DNA of 11,227 nucleotides. It comes from a bacterium (lineage in GTDB: Bacteria; Patescibacteriota; UBA1384; XYA2-FULL-43-10; 1-14-0-10-43-13). This document shows, piece by piece, positions 1 through 6,114 of this stretch. How positions within the stretch are numbered: position 1 is the stretch's first letter; every line of letters begins with the position of its first letter. The notes under the pieces are model-generated. The model saw only the letters and a program-made list of their open reading frames with translations. It ran no database searches and was not told the DNA's origin. The position numbers and the translations under genes are program-made. The stretch lies in assembly GCA_030649445.1 (NCBI GenBank), contig JAUSKR010000047.1:1-11227 (forward strand), in the 5' to 3' direction.

Positions 1-30
1 AAATGTAAAGTATACTTTACATTTTGTCAA
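1..30 (-). promoter_or_regulatory. Leftward sigma70-type promoter overlapped by a perfect 24-bp palindromic operator
   Basis: Bases 1-24 (AAATGTAAAG-TATA-CTTTACATTT) are their own reverse complement. On the minus strand a consensus -35 TTGACA (30-25) is followed by a 17-nt spacer and a -10-like TACATT (7-2). The palindrome therefore fills the spacer and the -10 box, the usual place for a repressor site. Transcription would run out of the window to the left, so the regulated gene is not visible. The palindrome starts at base 1 and may extend further. The binding protein is unknown; a dimeric helix-turn-helix repressor, perhaps autoregulatory, is an inference. Confidence 0.6.
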
Positions 31-50
31 TAGTTTGACTGCGTTCTCTA

Positions 51-78
51 TTGACCCTGAGCTCGTCGAACGGGTCAA
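51..78. repeat. Short inverted repeat (7-bp arms, CTGAGCTCGTCGAA core)
   Basis: TTGACCC (51-57) and GGGTCAA (72-78) are perfect inverted repeats around a 14-nt loop. The core CCTGAGCTCGTCGAAC resembles the CCTGAGC-TGTCGAAGG type of dispersed intergenic repeat seen in many bacterial genomes. It lies between the left-edge promoter and the terminator of the 240-aa gene, so it would be in the transcribed leader of neither. Its role is unknown; it may be a decayed relative of the TGTCAT...ATGACA elements elsewhere in the window. Confidence 0.45.
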
Positions 79-83
79 GAGCC

Positions 84-118
84 AGAAATTAACAAGGCCA
101 GCCTTTGTGGGGCTGGCC
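84..118 (-). terminator. Rho-independent terminator of the 240-aa gene
   Basis: GGCCAGCC (96-103) and GGCTGGCC (111-118) form a perfect G+C-rich 8-bp stem with a 7-nt loop. Read on the minus strand, the stem is followed directly by TTGTTAATTT, a T-rich tail. It lies about 40 bases beyond the stop of the leftward gene ending at 159, so it is well placed as that gene's terminator and separates it from the next promoter at 1-30. Confidence 0.75.
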
Positions 119-158
119 GTGCTTCACCGTATCGTGGTGAACGCCCATTTGTCTGGGG

Positions 159-881
159 TTAGCGGCGCAGAACCGCGTCTTGCTTACCGAACGGCAAGCC
201 GTAGGGTCGCGCAACGAATCGTCTCAAGCGTTTCCACGGGAACAAGCCAACGAACTTCTGCTCACAGCCTGGGAAGGTGTAGTACGGCGCGAAGCCGGTC
301 ACCAACATCTCCGGGAATGTGTCATCGGCGGCAAGCCGCGGTGTCGCTGTCAGTGCGCTGATGGCGCTGGCGATGTCGGCCGGCAAGGTACGCCGGCCAG
401 GGCAGAAGTAGCAGCTCGGCTCCTGTTCGTATTTCCAGTTCATCGCGCAACTGCTGAACTGGAAACCGTCGGGCGTTTGGATCTCCGGGTCGGGAAGTTC
501 CCAGAAATGGATGCCGGGTTGCTGCGTTTGGTCAATCCACCGTTGTAGCCCCACTTCACCCATTTCCCAGTACAGTGAGATGGCCCAGTGATGACGATAG
601 CCGTGGTCACCGGGGCTTTGCGGAGCTTCAGTTCCGAACCAGACCTCGAAGTCCTCGATCCGTTCGTTGAACTCAGCCATGACCATGACGGCTCGTCCAG
701 GAACACGGAAGAACAGTCGAGAACTCCGTGCCCCTTTGCAGGGGACATGGTACGGTACGTCGCGGGCGGTGTCGATCGACACCCAAGCCACGAACTCATA
801 CTTCTGCTTGCTGACCATTAGGTCAATCAGTCTGCGGAAGTAGTCGCGTGGCGCAAACGAGAGCGGAAGCTCCGTTCGCAT
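159..881 (-). CDS. Conserved-looking hypothetical protein, 240 aa, G+C-rich
   Basis: I do not recognise this protein. The start is set at 881 because AAGGAG lies 7 nt upstream of this ATG, and because a consensus promoter at 921-949 would put transcription initiation near 914; the in-frame ATG at 953 lies upstream of the -35 box. The 240 residues are rich in aromatic residues, with no signal peptide or membrane segment. Visible points are a His cluster (YRHHW, about 95-99), C157-x2-C160 (CYFC) and further cysteines at 48, 145 and 206, which might bind metal or be structural. The C-terminus is basic. It is a single-gene unit with its own promoter and terminator. Sampled blocks (241-300, 481-540) are about 57% G+C, against 28-38% in sampled blocks of the next gene, which suggests recent acquisition or different constraint. 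The coding call itself is firm. Confidence 0.8.
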   Translation of the reverse strand: MRTELPLSFAPRDYFRRLIDLMVSKQKYEFVAWVSIDTARDVPYHVPCKGARSSRLFFRVPGRAVMVMAEFNERIEDFEVWFGTEAPQSPGDHGYRHHWAISLYWEMGEVGLQRWIDQTQQPGIHFWELPDPEIQTPDGFQFSSCAMNWKYEQEPSCYFCPGRRTLPADIASAISALTATPRLAADDTFPEMLVTGFAPYYTFPGCEQKFVGLFPWKRLRRFVARPYGLPFGKQDAVLRR

Positions 882-920
882 GTTGGTACTCCTTGCCGCC
901 TTGTTCATTGCGGCATATAT

Positions 921-949
921 CTTATACAACAAAAAAATGCTTTTGTCAA
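921..949 (-). promoter_or_regulatory. Consensus sigma70 promoter of the 240-aa gene
   Basis: On the minus strand TTGACA (949-944) is followed after exactly 17 nt by TATAAG (926-921). Initiation about 7 nt downstream gives a leader of roughly 33 nt that carries the AAGGAG site. It is the best-matching promoter of the window and fixes the start of the downstream gene at 881. The block around the -35 box (TTGACAAAA) is the same as in the promoter at the left edge. Confidence 0.8.
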
Positions 950-960
950 CCATTTATTTA

Positions 961-1101
961 CAACTCACTTATATCTGTCATTTCAACCCTATGATCTCAC
1001 TGAGCAGTCGGAGAAATCTTTTATGAGAACAAGAGGAATTTACCATTATAAAACCCCTCGGCTCTATTCCGTTCTACTTGGGATGGTAATGAAAGGTGAG
1101 T
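961..1101. repeat. Degenerate fold-back element, TGTCATT...AATGA ends
   Basis: TGTCATTTCAACCC (976-989) faces GGGATGGTAATGAAA (1080-1094) as an imperfect inverted repeat. Inside, GAGCAGTCGGAGAAATCTTTTA (1002-1023) is partly complementary to TAAAACCCCTCGGCTCTATTC (1049-1069). Outside, CTCAC (964-968) faces GTGAG (1096-1100). The whole block resembles a decayed palindromic mobile repeat and lies just beyond the stop of the leftward oxidoreductase gene, where its RNA hairpin could stop or stabilise the transcript. No coding capacity was seen in it, and nothing else was seen in the gap between the flanking genes apart from the promoter at 921-949. Confidence 0.5.
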
Positions 1102-1107
1102 GAGTAG

Positions 1108-2187
1108 TTATGAATTTTTCAATTGTAGGTCTTGCAGCGAATGAGTGTTTTTAACATATTTCAGGGCAAGCGGATATAACATTCTCTGGATCAAGTTAAA
1201 ATTATAGAAAGAAAAGAGAAATTTTTTTGATAAAAGATTATGGAAGAGAAAAAAATATGTCCGCGAGTTCAGTGTCTTTTCCCAGAGGTAGCGGTTGACG
1301 ATGCCAGCCCTGCGCTTTTTAAAGAAATATTTTTCGATATTTTTCTCATAATTTTGGTTTTTGATTATGCTCTGAGCCGCGATATAACCGGATTTAATCG
1401 CGTGCCGCATTCCGAAGCCAAAGAGCAAGTCCTGAAGTCCTGCCGCTTCGCCCACGAACAATTTTTCTCCTTCTCTATATTTGTTATGGGTCGCAAAACA
1501 AGCAACCCCGCCAACGTTACGAGGATTTTTGATGTCGAGCGATAGTGTTTTTGTGATGATTTTCTTCGTCTCATCAAAGCAATCGTTGATATTACTTAAA
1601 TCACCACAGACCGCTGAGAACAGACAGCCGTAGCCTTTTGTGATCAATAAATAAGCATAACCACCATTTGCCACGCTTGTGTCTGCTATTCCAATCGCGA
1701 TATCTAGATGAGTTGTTTCAAAAACGATGCCTTTTGCCGCGCCTACAACGGCTTTTGTGATTGGGCCGGTAGCCACAATGTCTACATCAGTTGGGGAGAC
1801 CGTCTGATTATATTTTATCTTTACACCAAGTTTTAGAGTTTGATTTTTCAGACTTTGATCAATACTGCCCTCCATCGATCCTCGTTTGACGACATAGAAT
1901 ATCGCTTCGTAAAATTTAAATGGCCTTGTCTTGCCACCATCAATCCCGAAGAACTCGCTAAAAGGAGTGTAATCAAAGCTGACATCGATATTCATTGTCC
2001 GCAGATCATCCAACACATCTACTTTTTCTGACCAGTTTTCGAGCCCTTGGAGATCGCCATGAAATCGGGCGCCACTGTCTGCCCTTTTTTCATAGATCTC
2101 TACCGTATAACCGGCTTTAGCCAAATTGATTCCAGCAGTTAATCCTGACAGACCGGCACCAAGAATCTTGATTGTTTTTTTAGGCAT
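1108..2187 (-). CDS. FAD-dependent oxidoreductase, geranylgeranyl-reductase-like
   Basis: The 359-aa protein begins with a Rossmann dinucleotide-binding motif GAGLSGL (residues 10-16) and an acidic residue at the end of the second strand (E33 in IYEKR), as in FAD enzymes. Residues 246-271 (GEAAGLQDLLFGFGMRHAI...AA) match the second FAD-contact motif, GDAAG...G-GI-A, of the p-hydroxybenzoate hydroxylase/geranylgeranyl reductase group, with Glu in place of the usual Asp. DIVATGP (136-142) fits the strand before the substrate domain. The last 50 residues are basic and hydrophobic, suggesting membrane association. Known relatives reduce isoprenoid chains or hydroxylate aromatic rings; the substrate here cannot be read. 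The gene follows grpE by 24 nt and has no clear Shine-Dalgarno site, so it is probably co-transcribed and possibly coupled. The family call is firm, the specific reaction is not. Confidence 0.8.
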   Translation of the reverse strand: MPKKTIKILGAGLSGLTAGINLAKAGYTVEIYEKRADSGARFHGDLQGLENWSEKVDVLDDLRTMNIDVSFDYTPFSEFFGIDGGKTRPFKFYEAIFYVVKRGSMEGSIDQSLKNQTLKLGVKIKYNQTVSPTDVDIVATGPITKAVVGAAKGIVFETTHLDIAIGIADTSVANGGYAYLLITKGYGCLFSAVCGDLSNINDCFDETKKIITKTLSLDIKNPRNVGGVACFATHNKYREGEKLFVGEAAGLQDLLFGFGMRHAIKSGYIAAQSIIKNQNYEKNIEKYFFKKRRAGIVNRYLWEKTLNSRTYFFLFHNLLSKKFLFSFYNFNLIQRMLYPLALKYVKNTHSLQDLQLKNS

Positions 2188-2211
2188 TAGCTTCGGGTTT
2201 TTATGTTAATT

Positions 2212-2670
2212 CTATTTACCACGCGAGACTTTGACTTTCGCCGGACGAATAACATTACTATCAATTTGATAGCCAGCTTGAAGTTCCTCAACAACTTCAC
2301 CTTCCGGCTGTTCGCTCGAGACGGATTCGATCGCTTCGTGGAGATTATGATCGAATTGCTGGCCAATTGTCTGAATTTTTTCAAGCCCTGCGGAGGTCAA
2401 TATAGATTCAAACTGTTTTTCGATCTGTTTGACGCCTTGTGCCCAGTTGTTATTCTCAAGCTCGGTTGGCACATGTTTAGCGGCGAGCTGAAAATTATCC
2501 AGCACTGGCAGGATTTCCAGAATTAAATCTGATTTTATCCGTTTGGCCAGTTTAACCTGATCAAGTTCGGTCTGACGCTTCAAGTTAGCAAAATCGGCCT
2601 GAGCCCTCTGCCATGCGGCCGTCAGCTCGATTATTCTCTCTTCTTTTTTTAGTTTCTTTTCTTTTGGCAT
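2212..2670 (-). CDS. grpE: GrpE, nucleotide exchange factor of DnaK
   Basis: GrpE releases ADP from the Hsp70 chaperone DnaK and so drives its folding cycle in the cytoplasm. The 152-aa protein has the family order: a charged helical N-terminus that forms the dimeric coiled coil (about residues 5-50, with the typical RAQADFANLKRQ), the four-helix bundle segment (LEILPVLDNFQLA, 51-63), the signature FDHNLHEAI (106-114) and the beta-wing that contacts DnaK (about 124-150, GEVVEEL...YQIDSNVIRPAKVKVS). It is shorter than E. coli GrpE (about 197 aa), mainly because the disordered N-terminal tail is missing. No dnaK, dnaJ or hrcA lies beside it, and no CIRCE operator is visible upstream. The start has only a weak GAG as ribosome site. 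It appears to be first in a two-gene unit with the oxidoreductase. Confidence 0.95.
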   Translation of the reverse strand: MPKEKKLKKEERIIELTAAWQRAQADFANLKRQTELDQVKLAKRIKSDLILEILPVLDNFQLAAKHVPTELENNNWAQGVKQIEKQFESILTSAGLEKIQTIGQQFDHNLHEAIESVSSEQPEGEVVEELQAGYQIDSNVIRPAKVKVSRGK

Positions 2671-2683
2671 GACTCAAAAAAGA

Positions 2684-2720
2684 TTAACTTTCGATTTCTT
2701 ATGATACTATAATAATAGTA
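2684..2720 (+). promoter_or_regulatory. Possible promoter for comEC within the divergent grpE/comEC gap
   Basis: On the plus strand a perfect -10 TATAAT (2708-2713) follows TTAACT (2684-2689) by 18 nt. The -10 lies inside the small inverted repeat TACTAT-AATA-ATAGTA (2705-2720), which also offers -10-like hexamers on the minus strand for grpE, so overlapping divergent promoters or an operator are possible. Transcription from here would give comEC a leader of about 158 nt that contains the repeat at 2772-2861. The minus-strand promoter of grpE could not be placed with confidence. Confidence 0.4.
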
Positions 2721-2771
2721 AATTTTGCAAGATTACGCCAGTGTATTTTTTTTTGCAATTACTCACTGTGC

Positions 2772-2861
2772 TGTCATTCCCGCGGAGGCGGGAATCCAGA
2801 AAACATTTTATGGATCCCCGGGCTTCACTCTCAAGCTACATCGCTGAACCCGAGGATGACA
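2772..2861. repeat. 90-bp fold-back element, TGTCAT...ATGACA ends
   Basis: The ends TGTCAT (2772-2777) and ATGACA (2856-2861) are perfect inverted repeats. Inside are a perfect hairpin ATTCCCGC-ggag-GCGGGAAT (2776-2795) and a weaker one between GGGCTTCA (2820-2827) and TGAACCC (2845-2851). The GTCATTCCCGCG-AGGCGGGAATCC type is a widely dispersed intergenic repeat in bacterial genomes. It is preceded by ACTCACT (2761-2767), as is the element starting at 976. Its right end lies directly against the ribosome-binding site of comEC (AGGAAG, 2864-2869). Confidence 0.7.
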
Positions 2862-2877
2862 AAAGGAAGCAATTCAC

Positions 2878-4338
2878 TTGAAGCAATTTTTTACCAAAAA
2901 ATTCGAGAATATTTACTATCCTTACAGAATATTTACACTCTTCGCGCTTTTGTTTTTGACCGGTACTTTAATCGCTTCATTTGTAAGTTTAAATTTTTAT
3001 CAGACCTGGCCGGTAATTATTTTAACATTCGTCTGCCTGTTGTTTTCGGCTTTTATCAACTTTTTATTACGAAATCATACTTTGGCTCTGATTTCGTGCG
3101 CCGTTATCTTTATTTTTTTGGGACTACTTAATTACTCCTGGTTTGAAACGAAAAATAACGCTGTCCTGCCATTCAACCAAGAAGTAGAAATTACAGGCAA
3201 AGTGGTTGCCCGGCCGCAGGTTGATTTCAAAAATCAAAAATTGATTGTCGAATTCATACCAAACCTCACTCCCGGGGTGGGGAATGGTGCGTCTGAGAGC
3301 CAAAAAACTCGGGTGCTAGTTTCAGTGCCGCGGTTTCCTAGCTATAAGTATGACGATATCATGCAAATCAAAGGAACAATAACTAGGCCACCGGTTTTTG
3401 ACGATTTTGATTATTCAAGCTATCTCAAGCGTTATTTAGTCTTTGGCTTGATCAATCAGCCCAAATCTCTGACCTATCTCGGACACGACCAGCATCTCTG
3501 GGGGCGGTTCATCGGCGGACTTTATAATTGGTCAGATCATTTCGAGTCTGCTCTAAACAGCGTCTTGACTGAGCCGCATGCCTCGCTGGCGGCCGGCATT
3601 TTGCTTGGTGTTAAACGCAACATCCCCGATGATCTGATGGTGGCGTTAAATAAAACAGGATTAACGCACATCATAGCTCTGTCGGGCTACAATGTCACCA
3701 TTATTATTTTTATTTTTTCTGCACTCTGCATAGCTCGACTTGGCCGCCGCCGGGTTTTTATTTATGGTTTGATTTTAATTTTGCTTTTTGTATTAATGAC
3801 GGGAGCGTCGTCAAGTGTCGTCCGGGCGGCGATTTTTTCACTTCTGATTTTATTTGGTGGCCTAATCGGCCGGCAAGCTGATCAGACAAATTTAATGTTA
3901 TTAGCCGCCGTTTTGATGATATTAGTCAATCCTTTTGTTTTGCGATACGATACTGGCTTCCAATTATCTTTTCTGGCTTTTGCCGGTCTGATTTATTTCT
4001 CCCCAATATTTCAAAAAATATTTGAGCGTAAACAATTTAAAAAGTTGCCAGACGGGATTAAATCACCCCTAGTCGCGACACTGGGTGCTCAGTTAGCTGT
4101 TTTTCCGCTGATCTGGTGGCAGTTTGGTCGAATTTCATTGATAGCGCCAGTGGCGAATATTTTAGTTTTGCCCTTAATTCCACTGTCGATGGCGCTGATT
4201 TTTGTCACCGGAATGTTAACTTTGGTTTATTTTCCGCTTGGCCAAATCAGCGGTTTTATTGCCTGGCCGGTACTGGAATATATCGTTAAAATTGTCGAAA
4301 TTCTGGCGAAAATACCATTTGCCTCTATTGGGAAATAA
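2878..4338 (+). CDS. comEC: ComEC/Rec2 DNA-uptake channel, N-terminal membrane part
   Basis: ComEC is the inner-membrane channel that takes single-stranded DNA into the cell during natural transformation. This 486-aa part holds an N-terminal DUF4131-like region with three membrane helices (about 17-36, 45-63, 67-87), an extracytoplasmic OB-like beta domain (about 100-200) and the Competence domain (about 232-480), with the hallmark HIIALSGYNV (264-273), GASSSVVRA (309-317), DTGFQLSFLA (358-367) and repeated membrane helices up to the end. The start is TTG at 2878, chosen because AGGAAG lies 8 nt upstream. The C-terminal metallo-beta-lactamase domain of ordinary ComEC is absent and is encoded by the next frame, 2 nt later. 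Together the two parts (774 aa) equal the usual full length. Partners such as ComEA, ComF and type IV pilus genes are not in the window. Confidence 0.92.
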   Translation: MKQFFTKKFENIYYPYRIFTLFALLFLTGTLIASFVSLNFYQTWPVIILTFVCLLFSAFINFLLRNHTLALISCAVIFIFLGLLNYSWFETKNNAVLPFNQEVEITGKVVARPQVDFKNQKLIVEFIPNLTPGVGNGASESQKTRVLVSVPRFPSYKYDDIMQIKGTITRPPVFDDFDYSSYLKRYLVFGLINQPKSLTYLGHDQHLWGRFIGGLYNWSDHFESALNSVLTEPHASLAAGILLGVKRNIPDDLMVALNKTGLTHIIALSGYNVTIIIFIFSALCIARLGRRRVFIYGLILILLFVLMTGASSSVVRAAIFSLLILFGGLIGRQADQTNLMLLAAVLMILVNPFVLRYDTGFQLSFLAFAGLIYFSPIFQKIFERKQFKKLPDGIKSPLVATLGAQLAVFPLIWWQFGRISLIAPVANILVLPLIPLSMALIFVTGMLTLVYFPLGQISGFIAWPVLEYIVKIVEILAKIPFASIGK

Positions 4339-4340
4339 TT

Positions 4341-5207
4341 GTGAAAACTTTTCAAAAATATCTCTTTAGTATATTAATTTTACTACTATTCTTTGTCTAT
4401 TCTGAAGTAGCCAAAAGTCCGAAGACAGACGGTGCCGAGATTTATTTTTTCAATGTCGGCCAGGGTGATTCTGAATTAATTCAAAAAGGTGATTTCCAAA
4501 TATTAATTGATGGCGGTCCGGATGATAAAGTGTTGTCGGAAATTGGTAAAGCGATGTCACTTTCTGACCGTAAAATCGACATCATTATTCTAACTCACCC
4601 GCACGCTGATCACTTGCGAGGCATCAACTTAATTTTAGATCGCTATGATATTGGTACTATTTACAGTTCTGGTGTTTTAGATACCACAAATGGTTACCTC
4701 GAATTTCTCAACAAAATTAAAAACAAAAGTATCAGTTTCAAAGTTCCGGGAGTGTATGAAAAGATCATACCTTTTGCTGATGCTGAGCTGGATTTTCTCT
4801 GGCCAGGTGATAAATATAAAAGCACTACATTGAGCAATTTAAATAATTCGTCCGAGGTAACAAAATTTTGCTATTTTGACCATTGTGCCCTGTTTACCGG
4901 CGACATCGAAGCAGATGAACAGTCGGCAATGTTTGATTATTATACTCAAAAAAACCTGACTAATGTTTTTAAAGTCGACATCTTGAAAATTCCCCATCAC
5001 GGTTCGAAAAATGGGACTAATGAACAAATATTAAAAACTGTGACACCAAAATACGCTATTATCGAAGTCGGCGCCGACAATACCTACGGCCATCCTCATG
5101 CCGTGACTCTAGAACTATTGAAGAAACTTAATATTACAATGTTTCGAACTGACCAAGATGGCATGATTAAATTTGAACTAACTAAAACTGGTATTATTAA
5201 AGAATAA
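4341..5207 (+). CDS. ComEC C-terminal part: membrane-anchored metallo-beta-lactamase-fold protein
   Basis: The 288-aa protein matches the C-terminal domain of ComEC, which is thought to degrade or process incoming DNA outside the membrane. After a Lys-containing start it has one hydrophobic helix (about 8-23) that would anchor it. The fold begins with FFNVGQGDS (36-44), and then come the metal ligands: HPHADH (86-91), GD (187-188), the HHGS motif (219-222) and GHPH (250-253). All key residues are present, so the enzyme looks active. The start is GTG with no proper Shine-Dalgarno site, and the previous stop lies only 2 nt upstream. The two frames differ by one base (-1), and the upstream codons of this frame (GAA ATA ATT GTG) are open, so it may be either a natural split with stop-start coupling or one gene broken by an indel. 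Confidence 0.88.
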   Translation: MKTFQKYLFSILILLLFFVYSEVAKSPKTDGAEIYFFNVGQGDSELIQKGDFQILIDGGPDDKVLSEIGKAMSLSDRKIDIIILTHPHADHLRGINLILDRYDIGTIYSSGVLDTTNGYLEFLNKIKNKSISFKVPGVYEKIIPFADAELDFLWPGDKYKSTTLSNLNNSSEVTKFCYFDHCALFTGDIEADEQSAMFDYYTQKNLTNVFKVDILKIPHHGSKNGTNEQILKTVTPKYAIIEVGADNTYGHPHAVTLELLKKLNITMFRTDQDGMIKFELTKTGIIKE

Positions 5208-5231
5208 ATCAAAATTATTGTCTTCTGCTGT

Positions 5232-5284
5232 GATTATTCTCCCTCACTACAGCACACCGGTGTGCTGTAGTGAGGGAGTGAATC
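5232..5284. repeat. 40-bp perfect palindrome with short extended stem
   Basis: Bases 5239-5278 are a perfect palindrome with no loop, two 20-bp arms centred on ACACCGGTGT. After a small mismatch (ATT opposite TG), GATT (5232-5235) pairs again with AATC (5281-5284). It lies 25 nt after the ComEC-part stop and ahead of the yebC promoter. As RNA it would be a very stable hairpin, but neither strand shows a T-run after the stem, so it is not a typical intrinsic terminator. It could block read-through between the two units, be a repeat relic, or be a binding site. Confidence 0.85.
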
Positions 5285-5311
5285 CAAATATGGTTGGAAT
5301 GTTGCAATGGG

Positions 5312-5340
5312 TTGAAAAGAGGTTGTACACAAGCTAGAAT
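5312..5340 (+). promoter_or_regulatory. Sigma70 promoter of yebC
   Basis: TTGAAA (5312-5317) and TAGAAT (5335-5340) are separated by exactly 17 nt. Each hexamer has one mismatch to consensus. Initiation near 5347 gives a leader of about 32 nt to the ATG at 5379, in which no strong Shine-Dalgarno site is seen. The position directly after the palindrome at 5232-5284 suggests that yebC and the genes behind it form a transcription unit separate from comEC. Confidence 0.65.
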
Positions 5341-5378
5341 GGGGGTAAATCGGAAGAATTAAACAAAGCAATATTTCA

Positions 5379-6113
5379 ATGTCCGGACACAGCAAATGGG
5401 CGACGACAAAACATAAGAAAGCTGTTATCGATGCCAAGCGGTCGAAGGTTTTTACGAAGGTGGCGAAGCTAATCACCATCGCGGCGCGCGACGGCAAGAG
5501 CGGCGATCCGGTCATGAATCCGTCGCTGCGATTAGCCATTGATAACGCCAAGGCTGTCGGTGTGCCAAAGGATAACATCGATCGCGCCATCAAACGGGGC
5601 ATGGGCGGGCTTGACGGCGGGGCACAGCTGGAAGAAGTTGCCTACGAAGCCTATTTGCCTGGCGGAGTAGCTATTCTAATTGAATGTCTGACCGACAATA
5701 AGAATCGGGCCTTGGCCGAGATCAAAGCTATTCTGAACAAAAACGGCGGTTCATTTGCCTCCTCGGGCAGTGTTGCCTACTTATTCAAAAAAACCGGCCA
5801 GATTGTTTTGGATGCAGAAAACAGTTCAAAAACTGCCGAAGAAATTGAACTGGATATAATCGATTCTGGTGCGACAAATTATGAAAAGGATGAAAATCTT
5901 TACATTATCATATGTGATGTGGCTGAATTAAATGGTGTAAAAACAACGCTCGAGCGGAAAAATTACACTGTTTTAAGCACGGAGATTGTTTTTTTGCCAC
6001 TTTTATCTATTGAAGTTTCGGATGGTAAAAAAGAAGTAGTTGAAAAAACTATGGAAAATCTCGATGACTTAGATGATGTCAATAATGTCTATTCAAATGC
6101 CAGTGTTGCGTAA
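5379..6113 (+). CDS. yebC: YebC/TACO1-family protein (translation factor or regulator)
   Basis: The 244-aa protein has the usual length and full signature of the YebC family, starting MSGHSKWATTKHKK (1-14; family form AGHSKWANIKHRK) and followed by the KVFTKVAKLI segment, NPSLRLAID (47-55), VPKDNIDRAIKRG (62-74), YEAYLPGGVA (89-98) and TDNKNR (105-110). Family members were described as DNA-binding regulators, including of ruvABC, and more recently as ribosome-associated factors that help translation of difficult proline-containing stretches; which role applies here cannot be told. It acts in the cytoplasm. Family members often lie next to ruvC, and here ruvC is two genes downstream. The first half of the gene is visibly G+C-richer than the second half, but no break in the domain order is seen. 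No clear Shine-Dalgarno precedes the ATG, which is supported by the conserved N-terminus. Confidence 0.95.
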   Translation: MSGHSKWATTKHKKAVIDAKRSKVFTKVAKLITIAARDGKSGDPVMNPSLRLAIDNAKAVGVPKDNIDRAIKRGMGGLDGGAQLEEVAYEAYLPGGVAILIECLTDNKNRALAEIKAILNKNGGSFASSGSVAYLFKKTGQIVLDAENSSKTAEEIELDIIDSGATNYEKDENLYIIICDVAELNGVKTTLERKNYTVLSTEIVFLPLLSIEVSDGKKEVVEKTMENLDDLDDVNNVYSNASVA

Positions 6114-6114
6114 T

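Noticed and set aside
35..821. Plus-strand open frames opposite the 240-aa gene (35-361, 180-548, 588-821)
   Set aside because: They are antisense to a gene with clear promoter, ribosome site and terminator; G+C-rich DNA gives long chance frames.
882..953. Longer version of the 240-aa protein starting at the ATG at 953
   Set aside because: The promoter -35 and -10 boxes lie at 921-949, inside this extension, and a strong AAGGAG stands before the ATG at 881.
2203..2526. Plus-strand 107-aa frame opposite grpE
   Set aside because: It lies antisense to a certain grpE gene, and its Phe-rich composition is what the reverse of a Lys/Glu-rich gene gives.
2671..2760. CIRCE/HrcA operator or a clear minus-strand promoter before grpE
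   Set aside because: No TTAGCACTC-N9-GAGTGCTAA is present, and TTGCAA (2730-2725) is only 15 nt from a TAGTAT, too weak to call.
4330..4336. GGGAAAT as a -1 ribosomal slippery heptamer that would fuse the two ComEC parts
   Set aside because: The phase is wrong: the zero frame reads GGG AAA TAA and not G GGA AAT, so tandem slippage would give poor pairing.
5239..5300. Palindrome as intrinsic terminator of the ComEC unit
   Set aside because: No run of T follows the stem on either strand; kept as a palindrome of unknown role.
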